Shown here: piece after piece, positions 24,229 through 37,584 of the stretch | Layout: each line of letters opens with the position of its first letter | How positions within the stretch are numbered: the stretch's first letter is position 1 | Source: Syngnathus acus | Lineage: Eukaryota; Chordata; Actinopteri; Syngnathiformes; Syngnathidae | Length of the DNA: 64,000 nucleotides | Assembly: GCF_901709675.1 (NCBI RefSeq) | Contig: NC_051108.1 | Coordinates: forward strand, 3,100,001-3,164,000 | Direction: 5' to 3' | The notes under the pieces: model-generated | The model's input: only the letters and a program-made list of their open reading frames with translations | Databases searched by the model: none | What the model was told of the DNA's origin: nothing | Translations under genes and position numbers: made by a program

Positions 24229-24619
24229 ACCGTATTTTCCGCACTATAAGGCGCACCGGATTATAAAGCGCACCTTCAATGAATGGCCCATTTTAAAACT
24301 TTGTCCATATATAAGGCGCACCGGATTATAAAGTGCATAGAATAAATAACTCAACGTTGCTCAAACGTTAATGCAATCACAATGTAGTAACACTCGAAAT
24401 AGTGAAAACAATAACAATATATCAATAACTCAACGTTGCTCAAATGTTAATATCACACAACACACAAAATAAACACGTAAAGCTTACTTTAATAAATTAG
24501 TCCTCATCCACGAATCTATATTGGTCCATATATAAAGCGCACCGGATTATAAGGCGCACTGTCGGCTTTTGAGATAATTGGAGGTTTTTAGGTGCGCCTT
24601 ATAGTGCAGAAAATACGGT
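24229..24619 (-). mobile_element. MITE, CCGTATTTTCCG family, core A
   Basis: Flanked by T and A outside ACCGT and ACGGT. The core carries two copies of ATAACTCAACGTTGCTCAAA and a segment GTAAAGCTTACTTTAATAAA, shared with the copies at 31427, 35585 and 44864. Confidence 0.82.
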
Positions 24620-25669
24620 AAATAAAAAGATAAATAAATATACAATATTGTTAATGTGGGGCAATAGTTGATTATGTCATAACTTGCTATTGCATGATCT
24701 TAATCAGTCAAAACTGAATGCGGCTGGATTAGGAAGGATTATTTAAATGCATGCAAAAGATTTATAAGGTTTTGTGGGAGCCCATTAATTGGTTAGAGCA
24801 AATGAAAATAAGATATTTACTCCACTCCATACAAAATTACTACTTTGTGTTATAATTGACAAAATTCATCCTATTATTTTTATTATCTTTTATTATTTTT
24901 TTACTCTATTGAGACCACCACTCTAGAAAATCGTTGGATGTAATATTCCATTGAATCTTGAATGTTCAAGGATGGATGCTGACTGACTCTATTTGTAATC
25001 CTTGAACTGTAAAGCCATCTTGAAGGTAGACATTTGAGATCTCTATTGAATTTGTCCGTGCTGCTGAAATACAGCTGTAGTGGTTTTCGGAGAGAGAAAG
25101 CGCCAAAGGAATTCTAGTCGCCATTCTTTATGCAAATTAGAGCCGCTGTATCTTTATTTAATGTAATCTGCTTTACAGAAAAACCAAGCGCATGATGAAT
25201 GTTTGCGGCATGACTGCAGCAGAACAAAGTCGCCATTTAAACATTTGATGTGTTCAAATAATTCAGCCTTATTGGCATCTTCCACACAGGATGTCGAGCT
25301 GAGAAAACCACTGTGCACTGGAGCAGCTAAACGTGTTGTGCAAACAAAGCATCCACTAAAATAATCATTGTCTGACCTGTGTTTGTCGCTTTGGAAACAA
25401 AAATGGATCAAAAATGTTGAATAAGAATTTAGTTGGTTGTTTTTCTGACCTCGTTTTCCCTTTGAGCCCCCAAAAAACTAAACAATAGTGTCACGTTGTT
25501 TGGTGGCCATTTGTCACCTAACAAAGTCATTTTTGACTGAGCTGTAAAGTTCAATGGAAGCTGTTGGTTAGGTAACATGTACTGGCGCCATGTGCCCATT
25601 GTTGAGGATAATCCACACGGTAAGGATTTTAAAAGAAAAAAAAAATCAGTACCTCATTAATTTTAATAT

Positions 25670-25742
25670 ATAAAATATATAAAATATATTAAAAAATATA
25701 TATATATATACATATATGTATAAAAAAAAATATATATATATA
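25670..25742. repeat. AT-rich microsatellite
   Basis: TATA and TAAAATA runs over about 70 bp between gpr176 and thbs1. Confidence 0.85.
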
Positions 25743-26081
25743 GTACCTCGAGTAATTGATAAAACATTTTTAGTGGTGTAATTTATTCCACCATATTGTA
25801 ATTCAAATGAATGAACAAAAGCAGCAGCGCATCATTACTCGCGATTGGCTCGTGCAAATGGCCAGCCGTGATTATTTTTGACGATCACACACTTTATTTT
25901 AATTCAAGAACATTAATCTCCAAATGCATGACACGTGTGTCTGGATGGACTCGTTCACAAACAATTGCATGAAGGGCATTGAATGATGAAAGACTTTTTT
26001 TCTTTTCTTTTCAACTTGATCTCCCCTCCACTCTAACCATTACTCACAATAACTACAGCAATGAGCAAGTTAATTAATATG

Positions 26082-26094
26082 GTTGCCTAGCAAC
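26082..26094 (+). promoter_or_regulatory. Perfect RFX X-box palindrome
   Basis: GTTGCCTAGCAAC matches the consensus GTNRCC-N-RGYAAC with no mismatch. An ETS-like CGGAAG follows at 26109. There is no recognised gene beside it. Confidence 0.45.
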
Positions 26095-26967
26095 AGGTAA
26101 CCCAGATACGGAAGAGTACATCCTGTGGCAGCTACAGTTTGCTCACTGTGAACTTCCCCACCAAAAAAAAACACTTGAGGTGACATGTTCATGGAACAAA
26201 CAATTCTAATGGCTCTTTTTATAATCTAGAAAAATTTCCCATATTCAGGAAGGCTCTGCCCCATAATCACATCAACACACGCAGAATCTAAGAACCAATA
26301 AAGAAGTTGTATAAAATATGCAAGAAACTGCAAGCTGTAGCTTCTCACTTCTTAATCATTATACCATAATAATGGATTCAAATACACAGATGCATCATTA
26401 TTATTATTTCAGAGGCAGATTTATTTCTTATGTGAGCAGTTGTTTTCATTCAATCTTTAGCGATCATCAAAAAACACATCTGCTCTCTCATTGTATGCAA
26501 TATTATGGAAGAAATATGTTTTTTTTGTGCTATTATGGATGATGACTCTCAGGAGTGAGTAAAGTGCGTATGAGGAAGAAGACAGGCAAGAGGAACAAAT
26601 TGGCTCTCTTCAGGTGAATGGTGACTATCGAACATCACCTAGGCAACGCTTATTTCCGAGAAGAGTAGCGAGGCTGAAAACCGGTAACGGCCTCGCTATT
26701 AATTGACAGGAGAGCATAGCAGGACTGCATATACTTTAGATGGATGTAGAAAATAAAAATAAAACGGATTGTGATTCCAAGTATCAGAGCAGAGATACAC
26801 AACTCTGTGGCGCGTCGTGGTCCTACTTTTACACAAACTCTTTGTGGTGATGGATTCAGAGCGACGATGAAACAAATCAATTATCATGTCAGCAGATAAA
26901 TGTAGGGAGCTGCTGACCTTTGCCTCCAATTTATAAGAGCAATCCAAATTGTTTTCTTTCTCTTCTG

Positions 26968-26977
26968 TGCTGAGTCA
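26968..26977 (-). promoter_or_regulatory. bZIP (NF-E2/Maf/AP-1 type) motif TGACTCAGCA
   Basis: TGCTGAGTCA on the plus strand is the complement of the half-MARE TGACTCAGCA; one of four identical sites in the spacers around thbs1. Confidence 0.4.
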
Positions 26978-27258
26978 ATAGTAACATCTGTGAAATGTTG
27001 ACATGTTTACGTTGACTTTTGCATTTTGTTTAGGTGTTTTTTTGGTTTTGCTTTCCTGGGTTCCATGTCTGTCTTATTTGCTGGTTCGGTTTTGGTTTCC
27101 AAATAGATCAAGCTATAAAAATAAATAAATAAATCCTTTTACCATATTTAATTGCCTATTACATTTTCAAAAATACTGCACTGCGATAGTCGTATCGTTG
27201 ACTGCACCTAGTATGATGCATTAGGAAAAACAAAAAGCAAAATTGATCATATCTCCCT

Positions 27259-27272
27259 CCAGTAGAGGGCAG
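27259..27272 (+). promoter_or_regulatory. CTCF-like core motif
   Basis: CCAGTAGAGGGCAG fits CCASYAGRKGGCRS at all 14 positions, in the gpr176-thbs1 spacer. Confidence 0.4.
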
Positions 27273-29574
27273 TAGTGCATAATATTTGAATGCAGTAGCA
27301 CCTGCAGAAAATACATCATTCAATTTTATTTCAACAAGATAGACAGGTTGCGTAGGGATGAGCTCAGATAGAAGAAATTGTTGTTGTGCTACTTGGAATC
27401 ATGGAAAAAACTAAATGGATTCATTTTTATTCGTGATGACTTTATGTTGTTTTTACCTTTAGTTTGTCACGTTTGCCACAATTTCTTCACCGTTTAGTGA
27501 CAGAGTGAGTGTTGCTTTGGAATTAATGAGTCACTAACGGTCACACGTGAGGCGTTTGGGTTTTAATCAATAGAGTGTTATTATTAAGCGGTTTAGGAAA
27601 AAAAAGGCTCACAGCCATTTTTTTTTCTCTTTACCATATGTCAAGTTTGATCATAATTAAAAAAAAATCATGTGATGAACACTCATTGCAGTTGTTTCCA
27701 ATCACTCAAGTCAAAAGGTGAATGCTTGTGCGTCCACACAAACGTGCGGCGCAATGTGAATTTTGTTTCCCTCACAAACTGGCAAGGACCTCGTGTCCTA
27801 ATTTGCGGCACCCGAGTTATGGATGGAAAAAGTGAGCTTGGGCAAATGATGGAGAACGGCGTGCGGTGCCATGCAAAAAAAAACAACAACTGCAAATTTA
27901 AAGGCCTCGGTTACCTGCACATCCTCATCTTAATGCGATCTGGAACATTACAACACAATATCTTAAAAAAACTCACACACACAGGTTCAGGTCAAGGTCA
28001 AATGCACTGCTGATGGAGATCTTCCTCCAAATCCCTTGGTAGGCACATGGCAGGGCAAATGGACCCCAATGATGATGTCATGCCAACAAAGACTTTTTTT
28101 GTGCTACTGTGCAGAAACAAACATGCAACAAGTCCTGTTACGGATTACGTTACGAGGAAAATCCGTTGCATGACCAAAACTGTTTCCTTATGTGTTGAAG
28201 TTTTGGCCATTAAGGTCTTAATTAGCCATTGCATGGACATTTGTGGGTAGGTATGGATCGGCTGTCTAAATTTATTTTGGTCAAATGTATTTTTGTTGTT
28301 GTTTAAAAAAAAGCTTATAAAAAAAAAAGGATGTGATGTGTTGTCAGACAAAATAAATGCTTTGACAATCGTAAGCGACTTTTTGTTTGTTTATCTTTTA
28401 CTGCTGCTAACTGCCATTATAGTTTTTTTTGGGGTTCTTTTTGGCAGGCTAACATTAAACAAGTCAGATTGATTTTGGATCGCTGACACTTGTTGTCCAT
28501 TGGCATCATCCACAGTTGCCGCCATTGAGAAAAACTCAAATAGCTAAACAAATTCCATTCCATGACACATTAAACCTCAGATCTGCTAGTTAGAACAAAA
28601 TGTTCCGTATTTTGGCGTCTTCTGACCGACAACTTGATGTGTCAAGCTGGTTTGAAATGTGAGCTGCCAAAAATATATTTAAGGTACCCTCATGAACAAT
28701 AAGGTCAACTGGAGCCAAGAAGGAAATTAGATGTCTGTAAATAGCGTTGGCCTCTCTGTGGGTTCCCAAACTCTCATGACCCTTTTTCATATCAAGCATA
28801 GCAATTTCATTCACAATCCGGAATTCATTTTGGGGACTTGAATATAGTGTACATTTAAATAATCACCATGCATGGCTCTTTATTCCAATCCGTGACGCAC
28901 TTGGATTAAAAAAAAAACCCACAGGTGTTTCCTTATTAAAATAAAATGTCTGATGAATTTCTTTTTTTCCGTAGTTATAACGGCCCAAATCCATCAAATG
29001 CTTAATGATCTACTTGCTTACTTCCTAATGTCCCAATTTGAGCACTGTTCTATTTATTTAACTAATTTCAGGAAGTCACATTCTGCGGTAAAAACCAGTC
29101 TGCGTAACTTTGGAGGCAGTGTTTTTCTTCCCTGGCACGTGCGGGACGTCCAGGAAAGGTTTGACCTCTGGACTTGTTGTCAAACCTCGGCAGCCGTGTC
29201 CTGTCATGTGACGCACGAGTGGCATGTTTTGGACTAACCGAAGACAACGTGATCCCCAAAACAAGTGACAGCAGCGAAGGTGCAAAGGTCGCTCAAGAAA
29301 TCTTTTCATCAGAAGTTGACATCCAGATTTTGTTTATGTTTACTTGAATCCGTGACTATGAAGTCACGGTCATCCGATGAGTGTACAACTCTGACCGCAT
29401 CCTGGAAGTAACCAATTAACCATAATGATAGGTCCGGGTTTTTAAATCTTCATGGAGACACAACAAACAAGAAGTGTGAGGATAATGACCGAGCCATTAC
29501 CTCTGTATTATTTTGAAATAAAAAAAAAAAACCATGCTCAAGGGAGGACCTTCATTCCTTGATGACACATGAGT

Positions 29575-29810
29575 ACCGTATTTTCCGCACTATAAGGCGC
29601 ACCGGATTATAAGGCGGACCTTCAATGAATGGCCCATTTTAAAACTTTGTCCATATATAAGATATATACATTTGGCCCGCGGGCCGGACTTTGGGCACGC
29701 CTGCTGTAGTGGCTCAATATTGGTCCATATATAAGGCGCTCCTGATTATAAGGCGGCTTTTGAGAAAATTGGAGGTTTTTAGGTGCGCCTTATAGTGCGG
29801 AAAATACGGT
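29575..29810 (-). mobile_element. MITE, CCGTATTTTCCG family, core B
   Basis: A short 236-bp copy with intact termini. The hAT-like insert (GGCCCGCGGGCCGGACTTTG) is at about 29669-29705, inverted relative to the copies at 381, 37585 and 53313. Confidence 0.8.
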
Positions 29811-30261
29811 AGCTTGAAAAAAATAATACAGACAAAAACAAATGCAGCTTCACAGAAGATATTCAGTTTGGGGACCTATGCATTGAACTTTAATCTTCAT
29901 CATACATAAAATAAGAAACTCCATTGCAGGCCCTGATGGTGACGTCAGTTCTTATACTGCCACTGTTTGACTGGCTTCCCACCAAATAAGTTCCTCACCC
30001 CTATACCAACCCTTGGCCTTTAATCCAGTATCCCACCGCGGTTTATCAAATGGGAGACGAGGCCGCCCTCAGGACTCCACTCTCCCGGCCACATTTAGAC
30101 ATCACGCCCTGTCATCAAAATGTCAGTCACCGCTATATGTTTAATCAACAATAAAAGGCATATAAGTCCCAACTTGGAATTTGCATTGATATGTCCTGAT
30201 CAGGTATTTGGATCCCGTGAATGATCTATTTCCCTATTTAGTATCGTCTTTCGCAGATTGT

Positions 30262-30271
30262 TGACTCAGCA
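30262..30271 (+). promoter_or_regulatory. bZIP motif TGACTCAGCA
   Basis: A perfect 10-mer, preceded by T and followed by CA exactly as at 26968. Confidence 0.4.
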
Positions 30272-31426
30272 CAAATCTAATTATTGGAAAACGAGCTGCT
30301 AGGTTGTAAATTTACATGCGGATACCCGCAAGGCTTTTGGAAGCGCTCGTGTATTAAATGTCGAGCTATGTGGTTAGATGTCTTGTCATAAATGTGGCAA
30401 TTTTGAGGCCCATGGGGAATACGGTATAAGCAGGTTATGATTTAATGGAGACATTTGACGATAATGGATGGTTAACTTGTTCGACTTGAAATAGAAATAG
30501 GAAGTGGATGACGCCGCCATCTGTATCTGCTCTGGCTCAACTTGTGGATGCGTGGAAAAAATATATCTTATATGAGGTTCTACAGTTTAAAATGAGGTCA
30601 AAGTTCATACCTTCTCATAATTACAGTAAAGGTAAATTAAAGCATTTTCAAGAGTGAATGAGTCATAAATTATACTTTGGGAATGACAAAGCAAAAGTAG
30701 GATTTAATTTAGGTGGTAGGAACTGTGAGTGAATGAATTCCATTGTTTGTTGTTGTAAGAATGAAAGTAGCCAGTAGTTTGCTTCAAAGTGCTAATGAAA
30801 GTCACATCCATGGCAAACAGTGTGCAGGGCTACTTGTCGTGTTTATTTAAGCTTCAGCTGCATGTGGCTTCCACTTCGGAGTGTGTTGGCAGTCGCACTC
30901 ATCGAGAATCTTTCCTCGGCACGTGACGACGGCTTCAACCACTACACTCTACAAAGCGTTCAATGTCCGCGGTGTAACAAAAGGGCAAGCATCGGTGCAC
31001 CTTGTTCTGATCGAGGAACAATGTGAAAAGAAAAGGTGTGCTTGATTGCAAAGCCAAAGGAAGTAGCCAAAATTTCCGTAAGAACAAAGTCAGACCGTTC
31101 CCGTGTAGATCTGCAACGTATTAAACACATTGGATGGAGCTCTAACGTTATTTTCGCTTTCAGGCTATAATGATGACCAGACATGACAAATAAAAATGTA
31201 AAGAGACTCTTTCAACCTGAGAAAAATGTGATGTTTTTTGTTTTTTAGGATTTAAAAACATCACCTTCCCCAAAAAATACCTCAGTGGTTCCATAAAGAA
31301 CGGAAACTTGTAAACCTCAGAAGTTCACTGGAAAGTATGCAGTTTAAAAAAAAAAGAAAACAGCTTTTAGCTTGCGACAAACTGAACACAAGGAGCAATT
31401 AGAATCCTTAGATGAGAGATACAAAT

Positions 31427-31817
31427 ACCGTATTTTCCGCACTATAAGGCACACCTAAAAACCTCCAATTTTCTCAAAAGCCGACAGTGCGCCTTATAAT
31501 CCGGTGCGCCTTATACATGGACCAATATGGATTCGTGGATGAGGACTAACTTATTAAAGTAAGCTTTACGTGTTTATTTTGTGTGTTGTGTGATATTAAC
31601 GTTTGATCAACATTGAGTTATTGATATATTGTTATTGTTTTCACTATTTCGAGTGTTCTTATATTGTGATTGCATGAACGTTTGAGCAACGTTGAGTTAT
31701 TTATTCTATGCGCCTTATAATCCGGTGCGCCTTATATATGGACAAAGTTTTAAAATGGGCCATTCATTGAAGGTGCGCCTTATAATCCGGTGCGCCTTAT
31801 AGTGCGGAAAATACGGT
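31427..31817 (+). mobile_element. MITE, CCGTATTTTCCG family, core A
   Basis: Intact terminal inverted repeats with TA flanks. Its core is the reverse complement of the core in the 24229 copy and of equal overall length (391 bp). Confidence 0.82.
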
Positions 31818-32449
31818 ACAGTTTTTTTCTAAAATATTTAGACTGAGTCTTGTCTCACTGCTCTGTTACATCCTTTTGTTTCCCCTCGGGACATGGCAAC
31901 CCCAACGCTTCAAATTTGGCCCTGATGTTGCGGTTTTGGCACTCACACTCATAATTTGTCCCCTGTCGCGTCATGTCATGGTGGATTGCTATACTCAGAT
32001 TTACTTTTCAAATGTGGTCACAGTGGTAAAAATGACATGAAAGTGATGTATTGCATTTTAACCCAAAGCAAATTATAATATTCACTGAACCTCACGATGC
32101 ATATCGTCTATGCAAGGTATAAATTTACTCTCTGGTGGAAATGTAATGATGGTTGAAACAGGATAGGTGGGTCTCAAAAAATGATGATGCTAAGGAGACA
32201 CAGGAAGGACGTCTCCTGTAATGCTGAAGTAGAAGTTGCACGCAGTTCACCTCACAGGTCATGTGAGAATGGAGTCAAAAAAGAGACGCTGTGGTTATCA
32301 GGAAGTCCCTCCCTCCCTCCCAGTGGAGATATATATACACAACACTCCGGAGGCTATAATCACGGTTTCTTCTACTATGTCTTTAGAATTGCGGAATGAA
32401 AGTGTTTATCATGAGCTTGTGGACGGGAATAAGTCAGTACAACATGAAA

Positions 32450-32463
32450 CAGCCCTCTGCTGG
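32450..32463 (-). promoter_or_regulatory. CTCF-like core motif, opposite orientation
   Basis: On the minus strand CCAGCAGAGGGCTG fits 13 of 14 positions of the CTCF core. It faces the motif at 27259. Confidence 0.35.
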
Positions 32464-34635
32464 TCAAACTGGAGCTACACATTGACTTGAGGGATATTTT
32501 GAGTCAGGAGCCTCAGCGTCTATTTTGAGAGTCTTTCCAAACTCTCTAATCATAGGAACATGAAGGCTCCTGTTAATTTTTTTTTTTTGCTGAGCTGATG
32601 GTAAAAAATGAACAGTTTGAGAACAGCTGCATATACACTCAGTGAAAGGTTTAGTGGGTACACCTGCACAAAAAATGTCTGATGTGACAGCCAAAGTGAG
32701 TTTTGAGCTAGCAAAAGTGACTTAGAGTGACTTGTTGCCTGCCTTGAGTGTGTGCATGGAGAGAAAGCCAGACAGCATGGCATACATTTTGCTACAAATG
32801 TCATTTGAGTAAAACTTGCTCAGAGGTATCAAAGTACAGAAAGAAAGTAAAAACACTGCCACAGTTTGACTTAAGTCACATTTGTACACATGGTTCTCAT
32901 CAATTGGAATAAGCTCCGCCCACATATACCTGCCGTCTAATTAGAAACACCTGTGACTAAAGCCAAACTTTTCGTTATTATTGAGATTGCGAAGCTTGAT
33001 ACTTGTTTTGAAACTGGAACTTGCAGATTTTGAAAGAGTCCATTGTTCACGATTTGGATTGATGGACTCAATCAGTCTTTGAGTTGTCAAGCGGATGAAA
33101 AAGTCCAGCTCGTTAATCAAATGTGCTTCCTTGTTTTGAATGTCTTCAGAATAGCCATTATAGATGCTGGCTGGACAACATTGTTTTGTCTGATATGAGA
33201 TCACGTCTGCTTCTGGCCCCTCACCCAAACACAGCCCAAGGGGGTCTCCAATGGGAGGTGGCCGGGCCCTCCCTGAAATGGGTGACATGGCTGTCAAACA
33301 AAATCCCAGTGCTTCTCTAAGTCCTGGTTGCCAGGGCAGGACATAAGGAATGTCACCAGGCGACAAAAGACGATTAGTGACCTGATTTCTCCATACTCTG
33401 ACATTGGTGAGTTTGCATTCTTGCATGGGAATTTTTGCCGGTTTGGTCTGGACAAAGACAAAGTTGTCTTCCACACATTGTTGCAACCTTTGAAAAATCT
33501 CTCAATCTACAAAAATGAAAAATGACCTTTATTGCAATGCAATGACATACTAAAACCATGGGTCAGACCTAAAATTGATTTCATGATTGCAAATGCATTT
33601 TTATCTAGATTGTGAACAGCTAAACAAGAATATAATCAATGCTAGTCAATTGTTAGCTAAGAGGTCTCAACTACCAAGTTACGTCACTCTATTAGGAGAT
33701 ATAGTAAAGTGCTTGTTTACAGACATAAATTGTCTACTTTTAAATGACCCTTTGTTTTGATTAATGACCGTTTGTGCACCTCAGTGACTAAATCTCCTTA
33801 GTCGTGGTGCTACAGTAGCTAATGTGCTAATCTCTCACTTAATCTGTATTAGACCCTCTCAGTGTAATTTTGTTTTGTGTCATTGTGACACCCTGCAGAT
33901 TACTGATACTCCTGGGTGATGAAGTGGAGCAATTTTTTCAAACTCCTTCTTTTGATCCTATCCTTTAAGAGGAGAGACATTTTGCATTTTGTATTTTCTT
34001 TTATGTGTACCTTGAAACAAAAGGCCTTAATCTTATTTAAGAGGGTTATTTTTCTGAGACAAAACACTTCCTGTTGCAGATTAGGGGGTTCAATTCAGGC
34101 TTGGTTGAAAGAAGTTCACGACTGAACTCACTCTTTTATGATGGAAAAATATAGATGTAACCGTAGTGACATTAAATCAAAATGTTTTTGAAACTTTATG
34201 CCATGCAATAGTGCAAGTTCAACCTGTGGCTTTACTCTGCTTTAAATATTTGCTGCTTCCACAGCATATTTTTAGTTCCAAGTTTCACTTGGGCTTACTT
34301 ATATAAGCTTTTTTATGCCTTTATATACAAAAAAAAGTAACGATTTGGGTTAACCATTACCTTGAGATAAAATGCAGTGTCTGTGTTTTCTATTTGCACA
34401 CATTCACCACCTGAACCCGCGGCATCACGCACATTAATTGAGTGGTCACTCAAAACAGATCACACCTGCACAATGCACACCCAGTCTGGCTAGTCTGCGC
34501 CAACCATATTGGATTTTAACTGCATGCAGGCCATCCAGAAGCCCGACATTAGGAGTTCCCCCAGGCATTCCCAGACAGTTGGCAGAGAGAAGAAAACAGA
34601 TGCTCTTGCTCTCTCTCGCATTAGCTACAAACACT

Positions 34636-34785
34636 AGTTATTTTTATTATACATTATATTTTATTATATATTATTATTTTATATCATTATTTTATATTTT
34701 TTAAATTTTTATATAATTATTTTATATTTTTTATACTTTTATATAATTAGATAATTATAATTTTATATATATATATATATATGCA
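34636..34785. repeat. AT-rich low-complexity tract
   Basis: About 150 bp built from TTATTTTATAT-like units ending in an AT run. Confidence 0.85.
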
Positions 34786-35584
34786 ATTCAAATAAAGGAC
34801 AAATTGTAATAAAATGTTACGCCAACTATTGCACCGTTGCCTTCCGAAAGAAACGATCCCATTTTACTTTGTAGAAGAACTCGAGCGAAATAGCTAGTTT
34901 GTACTTTTCACAGTCTGTGTTGTATGCCAAGAGGCGTGGACCACACGTTTCAGACCCGCAGCTGTTTTGTTTTTAGCTCTTATGACCCATCGAAAGCTTA
35001 TTTGTGGTCCACTGAAAACCACCCACTGCTTTCAACATGTCCCGCTTAACTCGAGACACGATAGCTACAGATTTGAAAAGATCATTTCCACACTGATAAT
35101 CACGGGCAACAAGATGGCTGTGTTAGATTACACTTTATACTGGAGACTAATTTGTCTTTACGGAAATTTTGTATCTCGATTGCACAACAGTTTGAAATGG
35201 ATTAATTGATGTGACAGGATGTAAACTTTACTTTTTAAATATTTGGTTAGTCAATTGAATTCGATACAACCTGGAGCATTGAGGTACTGGAAAAAGCCAG
35301 ATCATGTTTGCCTCTTTGTGGTTGTCATGCTTCCGAAACAGTTGTGTAGATAACAACATAACTACATGCTGGCTAAGTGAGCGGAACACTTGAAAAGTTC
35401 AACAATATAATTACAGGAGGTGGAGAACAGATAAAAATATCAACAATTTATATCGAGGAAAAAAAAATCTTAAGGATGACGTTATTCACTTTGGGCTCGA
35501 AAATACTAAATACCATAATTGGATAATTGATGGGAAGGGCCGAAAAGTTGCACAAACTTTCAGTTCGAAACAAAAACAATATAT

Positions 35585-35975
35585 ACCGTATTTTCCGCAC
35601 TATAAGGCGCACCGGATTATAAGGCGCACCTTCAATGAATGGCCCATTTTGAAACTTTGTTCATATATAAGGCGCATCGGATTATAAAGCGCATAGAATA
35701 AATAACTCAACGTTGCACAAACGTTAATGCAATCGCAATATAGTAACACTCGAAATAGTGAAAACAATAACAATATATCAATAACTCAACGTTGCTCAAA
35801 TGTTAATATCACACAACACACAAAATAAACACGTAAAGCTTACTTTAATAAGTTAGTCCTCATCCATGAATCCATATTGGTCCATATAGAAGGCGCACTG
35901 GATTACAAGGCGCACTGTTGGCTTTTGAGAAAATTGGAGGTTTTTAGGTGCGCCTTATAGTGCGGAAAATACGGT
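35585..35975 (-). mobile_element. MITE, CCGTATTTTCCG family, core A
   Basis: A 391-bp copy in the same orientation as that at 24229. Both inverted ends and the doubled ATAACTCAACGTTGC core motif are present. Confidence 0.82.
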
Positions 35976-36776
35976 ACTCACAATACTTGCTTAAATTGTA
36001 TTCTTTTCATAAGTTTTGATACTTGGAAGAATCTGACTGACCATCAAACTCTCAGCCTCCATATAATTATTTTTTTCCTTATTTTGTCTGGTGCTAAATG
36101 AAAGACACTGAATAGGACTGTACCACTACAGCACTTTTCATCCTTGCATGTCTCATTTGAAAAAGTTTTTTCTTTTACACAAAATAAAATTGTATTCTCC
36201 TTGAAATTTATACATCCACTCCAAATGACTCTAAATGTCTCCAAACACGTTTCCATACTTGTTAGACCAACCTGTGTATTCTTTGTGTACATGTGCAGCT
36301 GCAGCACCGTATAAGGAGCCCACTGTTCTTTTAGACGGACACGTTCTGAGCCGGAGTCTGTAAATAATCCATGGAATGTCTGTAATTAGTTCAGTAATCA
36401 TAAGCTCAAGGAAATCTGTAGACTTTATCGCTGTGTGAAAGTCTTCAGTGTGCACGTCTCCGCCACTCGACTCGATTCTAAACGAGTGAAGCAAAACAGA
36501 AAAAAGACGGACAAATGATCATCAATTGATATTTCCCATATCTTCTCTCAGCAGGTTGGCATACTATAAACCAAATGTGTTCCTCAAGCATTCCCTGTGC
36601 GTTCCCTCACCTGACCCGACATAGCATCTCCATCTTGTCAACCTGCAAAATACCGTGAGATTTAACAAGATGGATTTAGTAGATCAGCAAAAAATGTCTC
36701 TGGCGTGGAACGACGGGACGACGGTGCTCTTCGCACTTTCTAAATTTGTGTTACACCGCCTTGAAAGTGTTTGTTG

Positions 36777-36786
36777 TGACTCAGCA
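36777..36786 (+). promoter_or_regulatory. bZIP motif TGACTCAGCA
   Basis: A perfect 10-mer inside a less AT-rich stretch (36650-37380) downstream of thbs1. Confidence 0.4.
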
Positions 36787-37584
36787 ACGGGTGAAAATTC
36801 ACACATCAACGCAAAAATGCCTCCCTTGCCTCCACTGGGAGGCTGAAGGGGACCCAGCGGAGGAGTGTCCATTATCAAGCTATTCCATCTGCCCTCGGTG
36901 TTGAGAGCTTCTCCAAGGTGCACAACAGCCGGTTGGCTCGGACGGAGAAAGGACTCTATTCTTCTCTCCGAGCTTTGGTTTCTGTGCTCCTTTTGTCCCG
37001 CGTCCCCGATGGAGGATTGCAAATGGGACCGAGGGAACCCGATACTTTTCACGTTTCTCATCACCCCTGTCAGGACTTGTTGGATTGAATCCCACAGGTG
37101 CAATGGCACCAAAAGTTTTGCATTTACTAACCAGTTCTTCTATCAGATGGGCTGCTAAGTGCCAGTTAAGCACATTTGCAGAAAGCACCTCCATCCACAT
37201 TCTCCGATGCTGACTGTCCCACATAGCATGGCACAAGGTTGTGGAAGACTTTGGCACTTGGAAGTGGAAAGCTGGCTTGTCACAGTTCGAAATGCCCACA
37301 TCAGTCACTCCTGTGAGGCTCATGCAGACGTTGGAACTTTGCTTCTCCTCCGTCATTTCTTTCCTGGCTCGGACAAGTGAAGCATATTGACCTCAACTAT
37401 TCAAAGAGATTCCAATCAAAGGCGCTTTTTCACTGACAAGATCTTTCGTGGTAGCAAGACTGAATGTAAAATGGCATCCAATGACATGGTGGTTGCAACT
37501 AACCTTTAAGATCAAGATGTCATGATTTTGGTTTTGATCATGTTTTTCCCGGCGTGCATTTTGTTCTAATTACCTTCTTTCTGT

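Noticed and set aside
28590-28814. 74-codon minus-strand frame considered as an fsip1 exon
   Set aside because: No similarity to remembered FSIP1 sequence and no splice sites with a partner exon.
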